A stretch of 64,000 nucleotides of DNA from Strongylocentrotus purpuratus (GCF_000002235.5 NW_022145605.1:36577079-36641078); one strand, 5' to 3'. Counted from the first letter of the stretch, positions 1 through 12,295 are shown. Notes: generated from the letters alone by a model not told the origin. A program made the numbers and translations.

Positions 1-642
1 CTGACTTTAGGTGCTGTTCCAAATGTCTCTGTAATATTTTGCAAGTATTGCATTGCAACATTTACTTCATTTGATATACTTACCAGAATTATACAATTAT
101 TTATGCATACAAAATGAGTGAAATGTACCATGTTAACTACAGTCCGGTGACATATCCACTAGACCACAACACCTCCACCTTTTACCTGGTATTTTCTTTG
201 CCGTATAGGTACTTGACTGGTCAAAGAAATTATGTATTTCATGATAAGACAAGAACAAAAGAGGTGTAATAAAGATGAAGCAATTTAAAAGTACCCGGTA
301 AGATATTTCGCATGATGTAAAATATAGCTTAATTTAGCTCATTTCATAACACCTGTAACTTTAGAAATTATGATAATACACTGATGAATCAACTATCTTC
401 AGCCACAACACAAGTTCCTCACTTATGAGATTCTGTTAGATTTTCATCTCCTATCATCAGATGGTGATCAAGTGACTTGGACCGTAACATACAGGTATTT
501 TCAATATGTTGGCAATAGCGAAAATTGAACACTCCTCTGTGTCAATATCAACAGAATCCACACCGACAGGCAGCTTTCCTCATATCAAGAAATGATAACC
601 AGTCTCTCAATGTCACTTTATGTATATAAGGACAGGTGACTA
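1..642 (-). other. Downstream flank / 3' UTR of INO80B
   Basis: AT-rich sequence following the INO80B stop codon. No AATAAA on the minus strand was found between 642 and 1, so the transcript end may lie outside the window. No other coding or RNA gene recognised. Confidence 0.5.
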
Positions 643-778
643 TCATGTTGGACATATTAGTGTCTGATTCTTCCTGTAGCATTCCAAGCTGCAGAGAGGA
701 ACACCAGTCTTTGAGCAAGAGTACTTTCTGGCATTGAGACAACCACTGACTCCACATTTCGCGATCGTTTTAATCGGC
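643..778 (-). CDS. INO80B: INO80B coding exon 8 (HIT zinc finger, stop)
   Basis: Codes CGVSGCLNARKYSCSKTG, then VPLCSLECYRKNQ and the stop TGA (645-643). Cys spacing C-x4-C-x7-C-x7-C-x3-C matches human INO80B. A different frame is open through the same bases but lacks the Cys pattern. Confidence 0.93.
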
Positions 779-3700
779 CTAAAAACAAGAACAATAGATA
801 ATAAGAACATTATAATTTAACAAATATAAGTAAGTGATAAATAATGAGACATGTAATAGAAAGAGGAAATTTGACCAGACTAAAGGCTCATTCACATATG
901 CCACTACAATTTACCACATTTAAAAAAAATTTCTTTAGTGGAAAGAATACTGCACTCTTTTGTATCTTATTACATGTAGATTAGGGCAGGAGTAAATCTT
1001 GTTGTGCATAGCTAATATTCTCATCCCAACTTACCATTCATTTATAAACACAACCATCCCGGTTTATGACAGCATACATGTGTATGTGAACGAGCCTTTA
1101 AACATCTTCTAAAATCAAGTGGTTTCATTTGAATGTTACCAATTACAAGTTGACTTAGCCTACCTCATTCACTAGTAATTTAGACATGAATGGGCAGACT
1201 TGAGCATTGCAAATTCCTATCCCTTCATTTTAAAGACACCTAGAAATCTAACTGACAGTATTCAAAAGCAAATAGTGCTTCACTCACTGTAATTCAGTAA
1301 CATTTCTCTGTCTCTCTGTCTCTCTCTGTCTCTCTCTCTGTCTCTCTCTGTCTCTCTCTCTGTCTCTCTCTCTCTCTCTCTCTTTTTCTTGTATGGACAA
1401 TGTCGCTTTACTCAATGTAATATGATAATAAAAATTGTGTACACATAAATATGTTTGGAATGTTAATTCAATGTTCGCATCTAACAAACATGCGACTCCT
1501 AGTGGTCGGGCAAGCATTACCCAATAATATTTGATAGAATAGAAGTGTGTTTACTGTGTTTGGTATGTATGTAAGGAGCTCTAGCATAAAGATTATAAGG
1601 GGTCAGAAATTATAGAAAAGACCAGACACTTATAGGGGTCAACATTTGTACAATACATTCAACTTAGTTCCTTAACAAGTTATTGGACTGATCCAGAACC
1701 TTGTACAGATTTGTAAAGGTATTGAGCCAGACTAGACTAGGAGTTTGGGATGCAAGCTACAGCACCATATAAAATTAATTTCAATGACATACTTACGGAG
1801 GTTGAGTTTTATCAAGAGGAAAGTCGTATCCAGCAGGGTAAGAGAGTGATACACCACTGCTACTGTTACAGTATCTGATATGAGGAACTTCCAGGTTCCG
1901 CTTTAATTTAGCCTGTAGGAAAAGAGTATATTCAATATTAGGGTACATCTGTACATGTTGTGGTCAAGTTGTCTACTAGGCTGTAAAAATTCTTTTCTGC
2001 TATTTACTGGATGTGGTTAAGATATCATTACGAACATCAGGAAAGATATTATTAATAAACTACTGTATAAAAATAGCCTGTTCACTGTGTTACATCAGGT
2101 AGTTGGAATGGATGGCGATACAGTCTCAAAAGATTTTCCCCAAGGAAAGATATTCATGATTAACTTGGCTTAACAACAGGGAATTTAACCCTCTCCAGCC
2201 ATGACATCCATTAACAGCCATATTGGTTTGTCTGCTTTTTCTGCTTCTATTGAAAGTAAGCTATTTTTGGAGTGGACTTGCCCTTTAATTTATTCCAACT
2301 CCCTGGTGACATGTTTCAAATATTTTAAAGCTTGATAGGGAAGTCTACCCTGATATCATGTTGGTTTTAATAGAAGCAAAAAACAAATGAGAGCAACAGG
2401 TCAGTGAAAGTTTGAGAAAATCCTCATAAACATACTCGGAAGTTATGCATTTTTAAAGTTAATAAACACACATGCACCCTAAATATAATTATTGCAAACA
2501 TGTTTCCATACAGCCCCTCCATGAAAAAAAAATCTATTTCGTCATCAATAGAAAAGAAAATGAAAGTTTATAACATTTTAAGTGCAGAGCAAACGAATGG
2601 GAACTCGCAAGATACTTCACAGAGTTGGCACTTTGTGTTGGATTGATCTCAACTTCAAAAATTAATATCTTTCTACTTTTAACCAGAATTTGCTCAAACT
2701 GTTTCTTCTCATTTTTCATGTTTTAATAATAATACTGGTGAGGTGTATTTTCAACTTGCCATAAAGAGATAGGAAAACATGTTAAATAATAGAATACTGA
2801 TATAGTATTAACTACAAAATAAAAGCAGAAATATAACAAAGCTAATTGCTAAAAGATATTTGAATAAGTCTGTTTTTAACATGGTTTTGAAAGTGGGTAG
2901 GGGAGTTGCACTTTGCATATGGGGAGGGAGGCTATTCAATATTTGGAAGAGGCGACAGAGACGGCTCTGTCCATGTAACACGTCTTTATGCAGAGACCAG
3001 ACATAAGTTAAAGGTCGGAAGAAGTAGAAAAGAGGGTGCCTTTGAGATGATGAATTCTGAAAGACAAGTCAGACCATTACAGATTTTGAAGACAAGGAAA
3101 TAAATGTTGAATTATGCATGTGTAGATATCTACACAGAATGACAATAAAAGTATAAAAAAAAGTAGAAAATCAATCCTAATGTTCAAGAGCTCTTGTCTG
3201 ATGTCATACACATTGAAATATATTATTAAATGGTATGTACAGATGAAATACTAGAAAAAGGGTAATAATCAAAGTAATAGATGTAGTTCCTTTCTGGTTC
3301 TTACCTTAGCAGCCTTCAATTTAGCATCTTGTTTCTTGAGCAGCTTTTCTATTGTTTGTTTCTGTACAAAACAAAAGAAGATAAAGTAAGTAACAAAGAG
3401 TCATTCACACAGGCCAGATTCCAAATTAGAAATGATTTTTAAACAAAATCTGTTGAAAGAATTTAAATACCGGTAACGAAAAAATTGACAAGAAGAAATT
3501 CCCTAAAAAGGCCTCCTAGTGAGGGATTCCTGAGAATCTCTACCAAATATGTACAAACTCAAATTGAAATTCATAGATATTTGATGATTTTATCATTATA
3601 AATGATAAAACATTGATTTACAAATATACATCCAATTGACATCCAAATTACAACAACAAAACCTAGTTATTAACAACTTATCATAGCAGAAGATTTTTAT

Positions 3701-6700
3701 GAACATCTTTGCAAACGATGCCAACTTATCTTGAGTTGGAGTTGTGTACCTTGTTTTCTTCCTGCTTCCGTCTTTCTTGTACTCTCCTCCTCTGAGCTTT
3801 CTCAGCTTTCTTTTCAATCATTTCCTCTGTCATCTCAGGGATCTTGCCTTGGGCGCCAAAGAAGGATGATGGTGTCAAGTCTTCTTCTTCTGCAGCTATT
3901 CTTTTCAGGAGAGATTTCTTGGTAACAATGAAAAATGAAAAAGAAATTTGTCATGAAATATCATTATAAACATTTCAGATTAGAGCTATTCTGATTTCTC
4001 CTTGTGTAGTTACAAAAACATGTACAAAGAATAAACATATACCAACTTCATCTAACTTTTCAGAGTATTTCTTTCATTAGAATCCTTTGCTTCACCATGG
4101 CATCTCTCATCGACATACAGCAATTCATCATCCTGGATAGCTTCAAGGAGCTGCTAAAAGAGATTATCAATTCATGGTTCAAATTTCAAATCTATCACTC
4201 ATCAAATAACTGAAATGTCTATTTTAATGCATATGCAAATCATCCTGTCCAAATAAAATGATCTTATTCTTTAATACACTTCTATTGAAAAAATACAAAA
4301 CAAAATTTTTAAAAATGTTTGTAAACATTGTTGCCCAATAAACAATTGTATACATTCACTACACTGATCAAGATTATCAGCACATCATAACAACAATTAT
4401 AAATATATATCTATATATAATCAAATATTTGTCTTAAATATGCATTTAATGTATTGATATTTGTGTGGAGGTGAACTTTGGAAAGTTTGAAGACATGTGC
4501 CTGCCTAGCAGTAAGAAGTGATTCATCTTAAAAAATGCTCAAACTTGGGGATGTACTCAAGAGGGCATCACATGGATGTGTGATACCTACAATGTATGCC
4601 ATCTTGCAAACTTTTTACACATGGGAACGTAATACCCGTTGGCTCAGTCTTATGTAGTGATCGCCAACTTGCCTATTTCACAAATCCCGGCTTATTATTA
4701 TGTGCTGCGCCTAGAAACAAAGTACAATGTATGAGGCGCATTATAAATGTGAGCTATTATTATTATTATTATTACGCACGTTACTCCGAAACCACTCCGA
4801 TGCACACACTGAGTTTCCTTCGGGAGATTATGGCGGTGTCCTTGTGCTGCCCTCCATATACCAAAGCTTTAGCATCTTTAGGACTCATCTAGCTTGCTTG
4901 ATTAGATTATCCATGAAGTATATTACACACTAAAACAAAGAATAGATGTAATACCTGTCTAGCAGTAAGAAGTGATTCATCTTTGGGTTTTGGTATCTCT
5001 CCATACTCGTCTAGCTTGCCAGCCTCTAGAGCATCCAACCAAGCCTCCTCCTCTGCCTGTTCTTTAGAGCGCTTAGATAATGGTCTACCGGTACTGCTGG
5101 CCTGAGATACAGGACTTGGGGTAGCTCCTATGCAACAAATGAAAAAATGATGATATGACATAGGGTATTTGATAGAGGTAGAGGGTATGTTATTGGCTTA
5201 AAAGCTAACACTAATAATGTGCACAAGTGTGTAATGTATTATGTTTGTATTATTGTGTACAAAAGATGTATCAATAGTATTATATTGTGCATCCATGCTT
5301 GACTGTGTGTACCTACTGTTTGCTATGTTTCAGCTGTGCATATTTGACACTGAAGGCAATCTGAAACTAATCAAGAAGGATGACAGGATATAAGCAAGGC
5401 ATTAGACTGCAATTACCCTTCAATTTCAAAGCAAAAATATTGCATGCATTTGGTTACCGGTACTCAATATAATATATATTCACCTCTAAATTAAGAATGC
5501 AATTACCCTTCGTTATTTAATATATAATATGTATTCACCTCCAAATTCAGAATTCCCCCATGCAATAACACTGCAACCTTGGTCTTGGTGATTTCAACAT
5601 CACTCACAAAATTTACAGACAGGGTAATAAATGTATCAAGGCATAGTGCCAGCCTACAATTCAAATGTTTCATCCTGAAGGCTTATTTAGATATGACGTG
5701 GTAAAAAGCGACAAAAAAGCTGCCTGTTTTGTTAATGTGTAAATACATAGCGCTTTCGGGAAACAAAGCTCCTTCGGGTATTCACTGAGCTTTTCATTAA
5801 AAGATACAAAAATGTTAAGCATATTACACTTTGCACACCTTATAAAATCATATCTGAATATATAGATACATAATTTGATCTCATTTAAACATGTGATGAA
5901 ATGCTTGTTATAAATACTTATGTATGATGTTATCCATGATTTTGTATCTGAATAAAGATTTATTTCAACAACAACAACAAATATCTGAATGAGGCTTAAG
6001 ATGCAGTACCATTTCACTCAAATGGACCATTGGTAAGTGAAATCCTGCCAGAGATATTGATCAAGTACTGGTTTCAGCAGGAAAGTGTAATTTTTGGAGT
6101 AAAGCCATTAAAAAAAAAAAAAAAAAAAATGATTATTATAAAATAGTGTATAATGGCACTCTTTCAAGCTATTTTCAGAATGGGACACCTCAAAGTATGT
6201 GAAAAATCCCAATTAAAATTGTCAAAAAAAATAAATAAACATGTAGTCTCATATACATTGTATTCAGAAGTATTGTGAGACTCAGAAATCAAAACCCTGA
6301 ATAAATCTCGCAATCATATCCATCTTTGTAATTGCATAATTCAACTTTTCATTTCCTCATTACTTGATGCTTGCACGCAAATAATGATGATTCTATGATC
6401 CCGATTTATCAGATTGAAAACTGAGATGTACATGTACATGATGACTCTTATCAACCTCTTTTTAGAGCCACCAAGTTTTCAACAATTTTCAAACTTCCAC
6501 AAGTTATAATCCTATTTTTTGTTTTCACATTGCATTCTCAAAGTGGGCATGAAATATATATATTAAACTTGATGAAGTTCAACTTACCCCTCCATGTATC
6601 ATTACTGACATCATCATCCAATGTGTCTTCTTCTTCTTCTTCTTCTTCATCTTCACTTGGATCATCTGATGATGCTGTCACACTTATCTTATCAAAGCTG

Positions 6701-9700
6701 AATAGGAATGAAAATACTGTCATTATATTAACTCTCTTGTATGTTCAATGGGGTTTGCTCAATATGTAAAAATTAATGTGTACAGTCAACTGAGTATTTT
6801 CATTTTTTTTCTCCAAAATTCAATTTGTGAATTCATTTATCTTGTCAAATAAGTGAAGCAAAAATAAATTGTCTTCTCTGCTATATTAAATGATGCCAGA
6901 AGGCAAATCAATACCCCATTGAATGGTCAACCTTTTGTTTCAACTTCACAAAGACTGGTTAATATCTTTAAGATTTAATAAGAAAAAGGGTAACCTGGAG
7001 TTACTTTTTCAGGTTGACATTCTCAGTTTACAGCAGACAAATGTAGAGTATAATCAATCATTTGAATACATGTATGTTCTAAATTGTTTATATTGAACAA
7101 ATAAAGAGAGAATACTGAACAAGGGGGCAAGTAGATGGCTCAATCTGAAGAGAAGAGCATCTTCTTGTAAACCAAAGGCTATGGGTTCAAATCTGAAGCC
7201 TTAATTGTCAAATGACCCCTCCCATGTTCAAAAGACAAAAGGTATGCCAAACTACAGTCAAAGTCCCTTGGGTAGGATGTTAAATGGAAGCCCTGCGCTT
7301 AAAGACTTTGGTGGTAAGCGCTTTATAAGTAACGTTTTTATTATTATTATTTATTTATTATAGGAGAGTCACAACCTATGCACATTTTGTTTTAAGGTGT
7401 CCTTGAAAGGACATAAGGAATTTAAGTTTAGGGGTACATCTACACATTTTTGAATTAGTTGTACTGGGAGGAGAGATCGGAAGGTTATCACGATTACATT
7501 TGCTTTGTACTCTGGAACATATATGTGAAAAAATAGCATCAATATTAAAGTGTACCTCTTTGTCCTCAATGTCTGGCCACCGATTTTGATCTTAAGTTTG
7601 AGCTGTGGTTTGCCGGTCAAGGAGTCGGTTGCTTCTACAAGTTCGCTTTGTCCTGTATCTGAACTTTGACCTCCATTGCCAGACTCGCGATGCTTCTTGT
7701 GCTTCTTGTGTTTACGTTTCTTGTGCTTCTTGTGAGGCTGGGGGCTGCTCACATAGTCTGATGAGAAAAAATAAACAAGTTCAAACAAGATTCCACAGAA
7801 ATGCAACATGCACAACATTGCATAGCATGATTGAGAATTTAGAAACAAAATCATCATCTGGCTCTGTATCAGAAACTTTTCCATGTCATCGTCAAAATAA
7901 CATTAGACTCTCTATCTTGCTATAAACAACTCATCAGACTTATCACTTATCATAGTAAGACCACTTGCATGTGTACAAGCTTATGATCTCACTTTTAGAC
8001 CTACAGTGTACATTGTACTACCGGTATATATATGTCATGATGTCCAATTAAACATAATATTTATATTGATGTAAACAATGTGATCAAGAGATAATGTAAT
8101 GCATGGCAATAACGCATGTTGCAAGGTCAAAATAGTCATTTACAGCATGTTACATGTTCGTCAAGCATGGGAGGCAAGTATGGAATAAAGACTGAGGGAC
8201 TCGTAATAATAGTGTTGAATTCTTTTTATTAAATCTTCAAACCATAGGGTTAGGATTTGAGTGACAGTATAGACTCTCTATTTTTGAAGCCATAAAACGG
8301 CTATCTTTTATTATTACCCGTATCAGACATCTGAGCTGGTCATTTACAAAACCGTATTGCCCTAGTTTTCACTAGCAGTGGGAACGGAGGGGTATATTCT
8401 TTGTATTTTCCTTGGTCTCCCTGCGCGTATTGACTTTGCGTGTAGAGAAGAGTGAAAATATACTTGGTATTTTCCACGGTCTCGCATCCCGGCATCTTTT
8501 GACCGCGCCGTATTTTGTCATTTTCATTGCGCATCTATTATGCGTACGAGAACCTGTGCACTTTGCGCGCACTCTATTGTGACGTAATAATCACACCAAA
8601 TGCACACTGTTTGCAGTGTAACGAAAATTGTGTCAAGCCGCGGGATGCACAGTGCTGGTTTGACAAAGTTTGTTCAGTTCTTGAGATTGTCACGGTGGAT
8701 TTGTGTATTTGCTCTAGATGTCTGATTTGGATAACAATACAAATATTGACTGGCTTTACTTTCGGGGGATATCAGAAATATTGACCGCGCTAAGACCATA
8801 TTGCCCTCGTCTTTCGACTCGGGGCAATATGATCTGAGCTTGGTCAATATTTCTGATATACCCCTCAAGGCCAGTCAATATTATATAAATATCTCCAAAG
8901 TGACACTATGTAGTTACGTGGCTAAATATAATGGGGACAGTCTTTATGTTAATGCCACAACAGTGGACAATTCAAATAATAATTTTTTTTTTTCTGCAAT
9001 CCCAAAAGGATGACAAGTTCCTGAAGTCAGTTTATGCATGATTATCAGTTAAAGAGGAACCCAGTCAAAATACAGTGTACAATCATGTTTTGGGGACCAG
9101 AGGAGAAATTCCTCTGGATCAACACAAGCCTTTTGGCTCTGCATGATGGTGTTATTTGCTGGAATACGATTGAGTGTGACAGGCGCCTGCAATATTATCA
9201 TGATCTTGCCAGCAGACGTGGTGGCTATTGTGATCTACATGTACCGGTATAGGTCTGCCCCTGTGTGCCGAGCGGCACAGAAAAGGTACAGTGTAGATCT
9301 TATTTTGTTGAATTGTTTTCACCTTTTATATCATTTTCCATCTGATTTTAGTGATATGCTTTTCTCCTTCTAATACTAGTACATTGTGGCCAAATTTTAG
9401 TTTTTACCTTGATTCCTTTCAACTTTATTAATAACTACAGGAAGTTTTTAGTTCATTATGTCCAATAGTACAGAAGGACACTTTTTAATGCTTGACTTGT
9501 TCAAGTCAGCTGATCATGTTAATGTTAAGGGGCTCGTACCTAGAAACCGTCATTAGTCTAACTTCTTGACTAAATCAGCGTTAGTGAGCAACTTGTCCGC
9601 TACGTGTTTCACGAAGCCCTCTTTGCTAACATCAAGGACAACTTCCTGACTAAGGAGTTATGACGCCTTTAACACCGTCTTATCTCTGTCATAACTATTT

Positions 9701-12295
9701 AGTCGATGGGCAGCGCCACCACATGTCATTTATTGGGTAGACTATGGCTAGCAAGAAAGGACAATAAATCCTCCAGCTATGATCTTTCTTCACATTCACT
9801 CAAACAGGAAGTTATCATTTCTTTACATTGGAAAATCTTTTAAAAATATGCCATGTTTTTATTTAAGGTTTTTCCCACTTTTATAAACTGATTATACGCG
9901 TTTCTTTACATATTGTAAAATCCTCGGGAGGCAAGCCATAGTTCGAAGTGTATTCTTTACTTTTCAGACCCATATTGCCTTGGAGATGAATTCTATCTTC
10001 AAATGTGTAAAATGAATAGATTAAAACATGTTTTTTAACGTTTGGAATGTTGAAGTTTTGTCATTTGATTATCCAACTGACACCTAAAACATTGGACACA
10101 AATTTCATTACATCGTATTTTTCTAAGAATAATATATTGGTGGATTTTTATAAACTATCAAATGAAAATATCCGGGGGGTACCCATCTCAATTCAAGAAC
10201 AAAACTGATTCACCGCACCGGTCATGTAATGAAATACTCACATTATATTTTACAAGTACTTTTATTGTATAATCTAAACAAATTTGGAAGTATATTGCAT
10301 CTCTTATTTCTTGGTATCCTTTACCTTTACCCGATATTCTGGAAGAATGCTGTGTTCTCAGCAGTCGGGCTTCCAGTTCAATTTCATTTTCTTCCTTCTC
10401 GTAGTTGGGTGTCTTCTTGGTAAGTTTGTCTGGCTCAGTTCTGCGTCGGGTATTCTACTCATATGGGGAGCAGAAACGCTTGTCCTTCCATACTCGATCC
10501 AGTCTGGCTTTAAAGGCATTCACCGTGGTAGCAGTGACTACCTCTTCAGGAAGTGTGTTCCAGTCATTGATGACACGTTGGCTGAATGCATCCTGTCTAA
10601 TCTTCGTTGAGCATCTTTGTTTTACGATCTTTAGACTGTGGCCTCTTGTGTTGCTAGTCAAGTGTTCAAAGAAGGTATCAACTGGGATGCGTTCAAGTCC
10701 ATGGATGATTTTGAAAACCTGAATCATGTCGCCTCGCCGTCTGCGATATTCGAGGGAGGGAAGGTTGAGCGCCCGAAGTCTCTCTATGTAAGGACGGTTG
10801 CGGATGTCATAAATCATTTTGGTAGCTCTCTTCTGCACCCTCTCTATGGTTTTGGAGTCAGTCTTGAAGCGAGGGTACCATATGGAATCTCCGTAATCTA
10901 TGAGAGGTCTGACAAGGCCTTTGTACAGCTTTGGAATTGTTGACCTGTCTCTGCACTCAAAGCTGCGACGGATGCAGGAGAGTACTCCGTTGGCTTTCTT
11001 GACAGCATATGCCACATGGTTATGCAACTTTAGCTCGTCATCAATGAGGATGCCGAGATCTTTCTCCTCTGATGTAGCTTCAAGGACATCATCTCCAAGG
11101 GCATAGATGTGTTTGACGTTTCCTGGGCCTATGTGTAGTACTTTGCACTTTTGTGTGTTGAAGTGCATTTGCCATGTATTGCTCCATTCCATTAGTGCAT
11201 CAAGGTCAGATTGGATTGAGCACAGATCATCTTTGGTGGATGCTTTGCCATTTAGTGTCGTCAGCATAGATCTTGACAGACCCTTGAAGTCCATCTGGTA
11301 GGTCATTGATGCACAAGACAAACATTGTTGGGCCGAGAACACTACCCTGCGGCACTCCGCTCCTTACTTTTGTCCAGTCAGATAATTCATCATTGACTCT
11401 AACTCTCTGGCATCTACCTTGGAGGAAGTCTGCTATCCATTCCTTAATTTGGCCACATATACCGTATGTCTCAAGTTTTAATAGAAGGCGAAGGTGAGGT
11501 ACACTATCGAAAGCTTTCTTGAAGTCTAAGTATACCACATCATTAGGGGTTCCTTTATCCAGCATCTCAGTCCATGCCTCCACGACAGTCAGAAGCTGTG
11601 TCACATAAGAGCGTCCTGGAACAAAGCCATGCTGTTCATCACACAGTAGGTCATTTTCCATCAGGTGGGCAACTATCTCATCTCGAATGAGCGACTCCAG
11701 AATTTTGCATGGTACTGATGTCAAGCTGAATGGTCTGTAGTTCTTAACATCCATCTTACTGGCTTTTTTATTACTAATTCATTTGTATAATTGTATTTTC
11801 CCTAATAGTCTAGTCTATTACTTTTGTAATAATCCGGTGGTATTGACTAAGGCTAAGTCTCGGCTCCTCTTCTTGCTGATATAGTATCGATCTCACGAGA
11901 TACTAGCTAGTAAGCTCTTCGTGAAACGGTTTAGGAAGATCAGAGACATCTCCGTAGTTGGCGGATAAAGTTACGACTGTCTTGTCGTTGGTTTCTAGGA
12001 ACAAGTCTAGGAGAATAGTCTAGAAGAATAGTTACACCCTGATTGTGGCTATACCGATTGCGAAAACAAACCAACCCGCCGTTTAAATCGTTTTCATAAG
12101 CGGGCACTGAGCTCTGGAGCTCCGAAGCCTTCGGCATCGGCGCCGGAGCTCCCTGGAGCTGGAGTTACCCCAAATCATGATTCATTGTCATTCCCTCTTA
12201 ATTTTCCAAGATAAATTTAATAATTATTATTGAAAAAGAATTGCAATATTGAACTAACCATATCCTCCAACACTTGAATCTCTCTTTTTGCCCAT
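643..12295 (-). CDS. INO80B: INO80 complex subunit B, complete coding gene in 8 exons
   Basis: Subunit of the nuclear INO80 ATP-dependent chromatin remodeller (yeast counterpart Ies2), which supports the remodeller's ATPase and nucleosome sliding. I joined exons 12295-12259, 7757-7556, 6697-6588, 5127-4955, 3917-3750, 3361-3305, 1912-1797 and 778-643; all junctions are GT-AG and in phase, giving 332 residues, close to the human protein. Order of regions: a Lys/His-rich basic stretch (about residues 20-40), the conserved KPQLKLKIKIGGQ motif (about 64-76), an acidic run, a WLDALEAGKLDEYGE block (about 150), a charged helical PAPA-1 region (about 175-255), and a C-terminal HIT-type zinc finger with Cys296, 301, 309, 317, 321. 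The start ATG opens a 12-residue exon and is the weakest part of the model. The gene is divergent from PRODH. INO80B identity rests on remembered human motifs and is strong. Confidence 0.93.
1300..1385. repeat. (TC)n/(GTCTCT)n microsatellite
   Basis: Compound tract of tctctg and tc units in INO80B intron 7. The rest of this intron (779-1796) shows nothing else clear. Confidence 0.95.
1797..1912 (-). CDS. INO80B: INO80B coding exon 7
   Basis: Codes AKLKRNLEVPHIRYCNSSSG then SVSLSYPAG-like sequence; human has VRYCSGAQGSTLSFPPG at the same place. Phase 0 in, phase 2 out; donor gtaagt. Confidence 0.92.
2215..2475. mobile_element. MITE-like repeats of the AAGTCCAC family
   Basis: Two neighbouring pieces in INO80B intron 6. 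The first (2215-2290) ends in a GGAGTGGACTTGCCCTTT-type terminus. The second (2335-2475) starts with GGGAAGTCTACCCTGATATC and carries the family's internal words (gaagcaaaaaac, gtttgagaaaatcctc). Related copies: 13195-13370, 24213-24325, 27603-27775, 28545-28700, 39079-39309, 47547-47640. Confidence 0.7.
3305..3361 (-). CDS. INO80B: INO80B coding exon 6
   Basis: Nineteen codons, KQTIEKLLKKQDAKLKAAK, continuing the charged PAPA-1 helix (human: KNQTIERLTK). Acceptor tttgtacag, donor gtaaga; phase 0 both ends. Confidence 0.92.
3750..3917 (-). CDS. INO80B: INO80B coding exon 5 (PAPA-1 region)
   Basis: Codes KSLLKRIAAEEED..., then PEMTEEMIEKKAEKAQRRR, ending EENK. The block TEEM...RR...EE.K aligns with the human PAPA-1 region. 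Phase 0 at both ends (56 codons). Confidence 0.93.
4052..4153 (-). other. Possible alternative or poison exon in INO80B intron 4
   Basis: A pyrimidine-rich acceptor (tctcttttag) opens a frame that continues exon 4 in phase 0 for 33 codons (LLEAIQDDELLYVDERC...) and then stops at TAG (4054-4052). The canonical splice to 3917 is clearly the conserved one, so this would truncate the protein before the PAPA-1 region. No conserved domain recognised and donor is weak (gtatat). Speculative. Confidence 0.25.
4499..4531. repeat. Partial duplicate of the 3' end of INO80B exon 4
   Basis: About 30 bases (cctagcagtaagaagtgatt and neighbours) repeat the last codons of exon 4 with its splice donor, about 450 bp further along the transcript direction. 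Decayed and too short to code; the true exon lies at 4955-5127. Confidence 0.8.
4600..4780 (+). repeat. SINE-like tail ending in (ATT)n
   Basis: gtgctgcgcctag...ggcgcattataaatgtgagc followed by (TTA)n, the same kind of tail as other SINE-like repeats here. Open frames crossing it are fortuitous. Confidence 0.5.
4955..5127 (-). CDS. INO80B: INO80B coding exon 4
   Basis: Codes EEEAWLDALEAGKLDEYGE and ends DESLLTARQ, matching the human block that reads EEEEEQRWLDALEKGELDDN and ends LLTARQ. Phase 0 at the donor gtatta. Its last ~30 bases plus donor are repeated about 450 bp downstream in the following intron (see 4499-4531). Confidence 0.94.
5670..5985 (+). mobile_element. Probable LINE 3' tail
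   Basis: In INO80B intron 3. Sequence runs to ...gaataaagatttatttcaac and (CAA)n, typical of a non-LTR retrotransposon 3' end with a polyadenylation-like signal. No reverse transcriptase coding remains. The rest of the intron (5128-6587) has a short poly-A tract at 6110-6129 and nothing else clear. Confidence 0.45.
6588..6697 (-). CDS. INO80B: INO80B coding exon 3, with poly-Glu tract
   Basis: Acidic exon: SSDDPSEDEEEEEEEDTLDDD. The glutamate run is coded by a GAA/GAG triplet microsatellite (6629-6653), so its length may vary between individuals. Acceptor cctattcag, donor gtaagt; phase 2 in, phase 1 out. Confidence 0.88.
7122..7360 (+). mobile_element. tRNA-derived SINE
   Basis: In INO80B intron 2. 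A box-like tagatggctcaatctgaag, B box GGTTCAAATC (7184-7193) at the tRNA-like spacing, and a 3' end gcgctttataagtaacgttt followed by (ATT)n. The 3' end resembles those at 31180-31253 and of the LINE at 41948-42455. Confidence 0.75.
7556..7757 (-). CDS. INO80B: INO80B coding exon 2
   Basis: Codes a run of KHKK-type basic repeats and then KPQLKLKIKIGGQTLRTK, the most conserved N-terminal motif of INO80B. The acceptor is ttctcatcag and the donor gtacac; phase 1 in, phase 2 out. Confidence 0.92.
8735..8890. mobile_element. Hairpin / foldback repeat
   Basis: Two ~65-bp arms (8742-8808 and 8819-8882) are imperfect reverse complements around the centre cgtctttcgactc. Arms include ttgactggc / gccagtcaa, atatcagaaatattgacc / ggtcaatatttctgatat and atattgccc / gggcaatat. 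It lies in INO80B intron 1; probably a small inverted-repeat element. Confidence 0.8.
9530..12010. mobile_element. Diverged inverted-repeat element containing a LINE
   Basis: Left end (from about 9530) and right end (to about 12010) share ccTAGAAACC and gtttcacgaag words in opposite orientation over about 100 bp. This suggests an old DNA element into which the LINE at 10440-11775 inserted, or which carries it. Autonomous transposase not seen. Confidence 0.5.
10440..11775 (-). pseudogene. 5'-truncated non-LTR retrotransposon, reverse transcriptase remnant (CR1/Jockey-like)
   Basis: Minus-strand frame 11754-11227 has RT motifs NYRPFSLTSV, VYLDFKKAFDSVPH, SGVPQGSVLGP and the catalytic YADD. Near 11245-11255 the frame shifts, and coding continues to 10455 (WSNTWQMHFNTQKCKVLHIG, ...QKRATKMIYD, ending VWKDKRFCSPYE). 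Endonuclease and N-terminal parts are missing, as expected for a 5'-truncated copy. Cannot move by itself. It lies in INO80B intron 1, on the same strand as that gene. Confidence 0.92.
12259..12295 (-). CDS. INO80B: INO80B coding exon 1 (start codon)
   Basis: Codes MGKKRDSSVGGY plus one base of the next codon; the donor is gttagt. The joined codon with exon 2 gives Asp and keeps the frame into the basic region. It is short and was chosen because an in-frame ATG sits directly before a good donor in phase 1, as exon 2 needs. Confidence 0.72.

Noticed and set aside
5670..6017. 115-codon minus-strand frame
   Set aside because: Antisense to a LINE 3' tail in an intron; Ile/Phe/Tyr-rich with no family match recognised.
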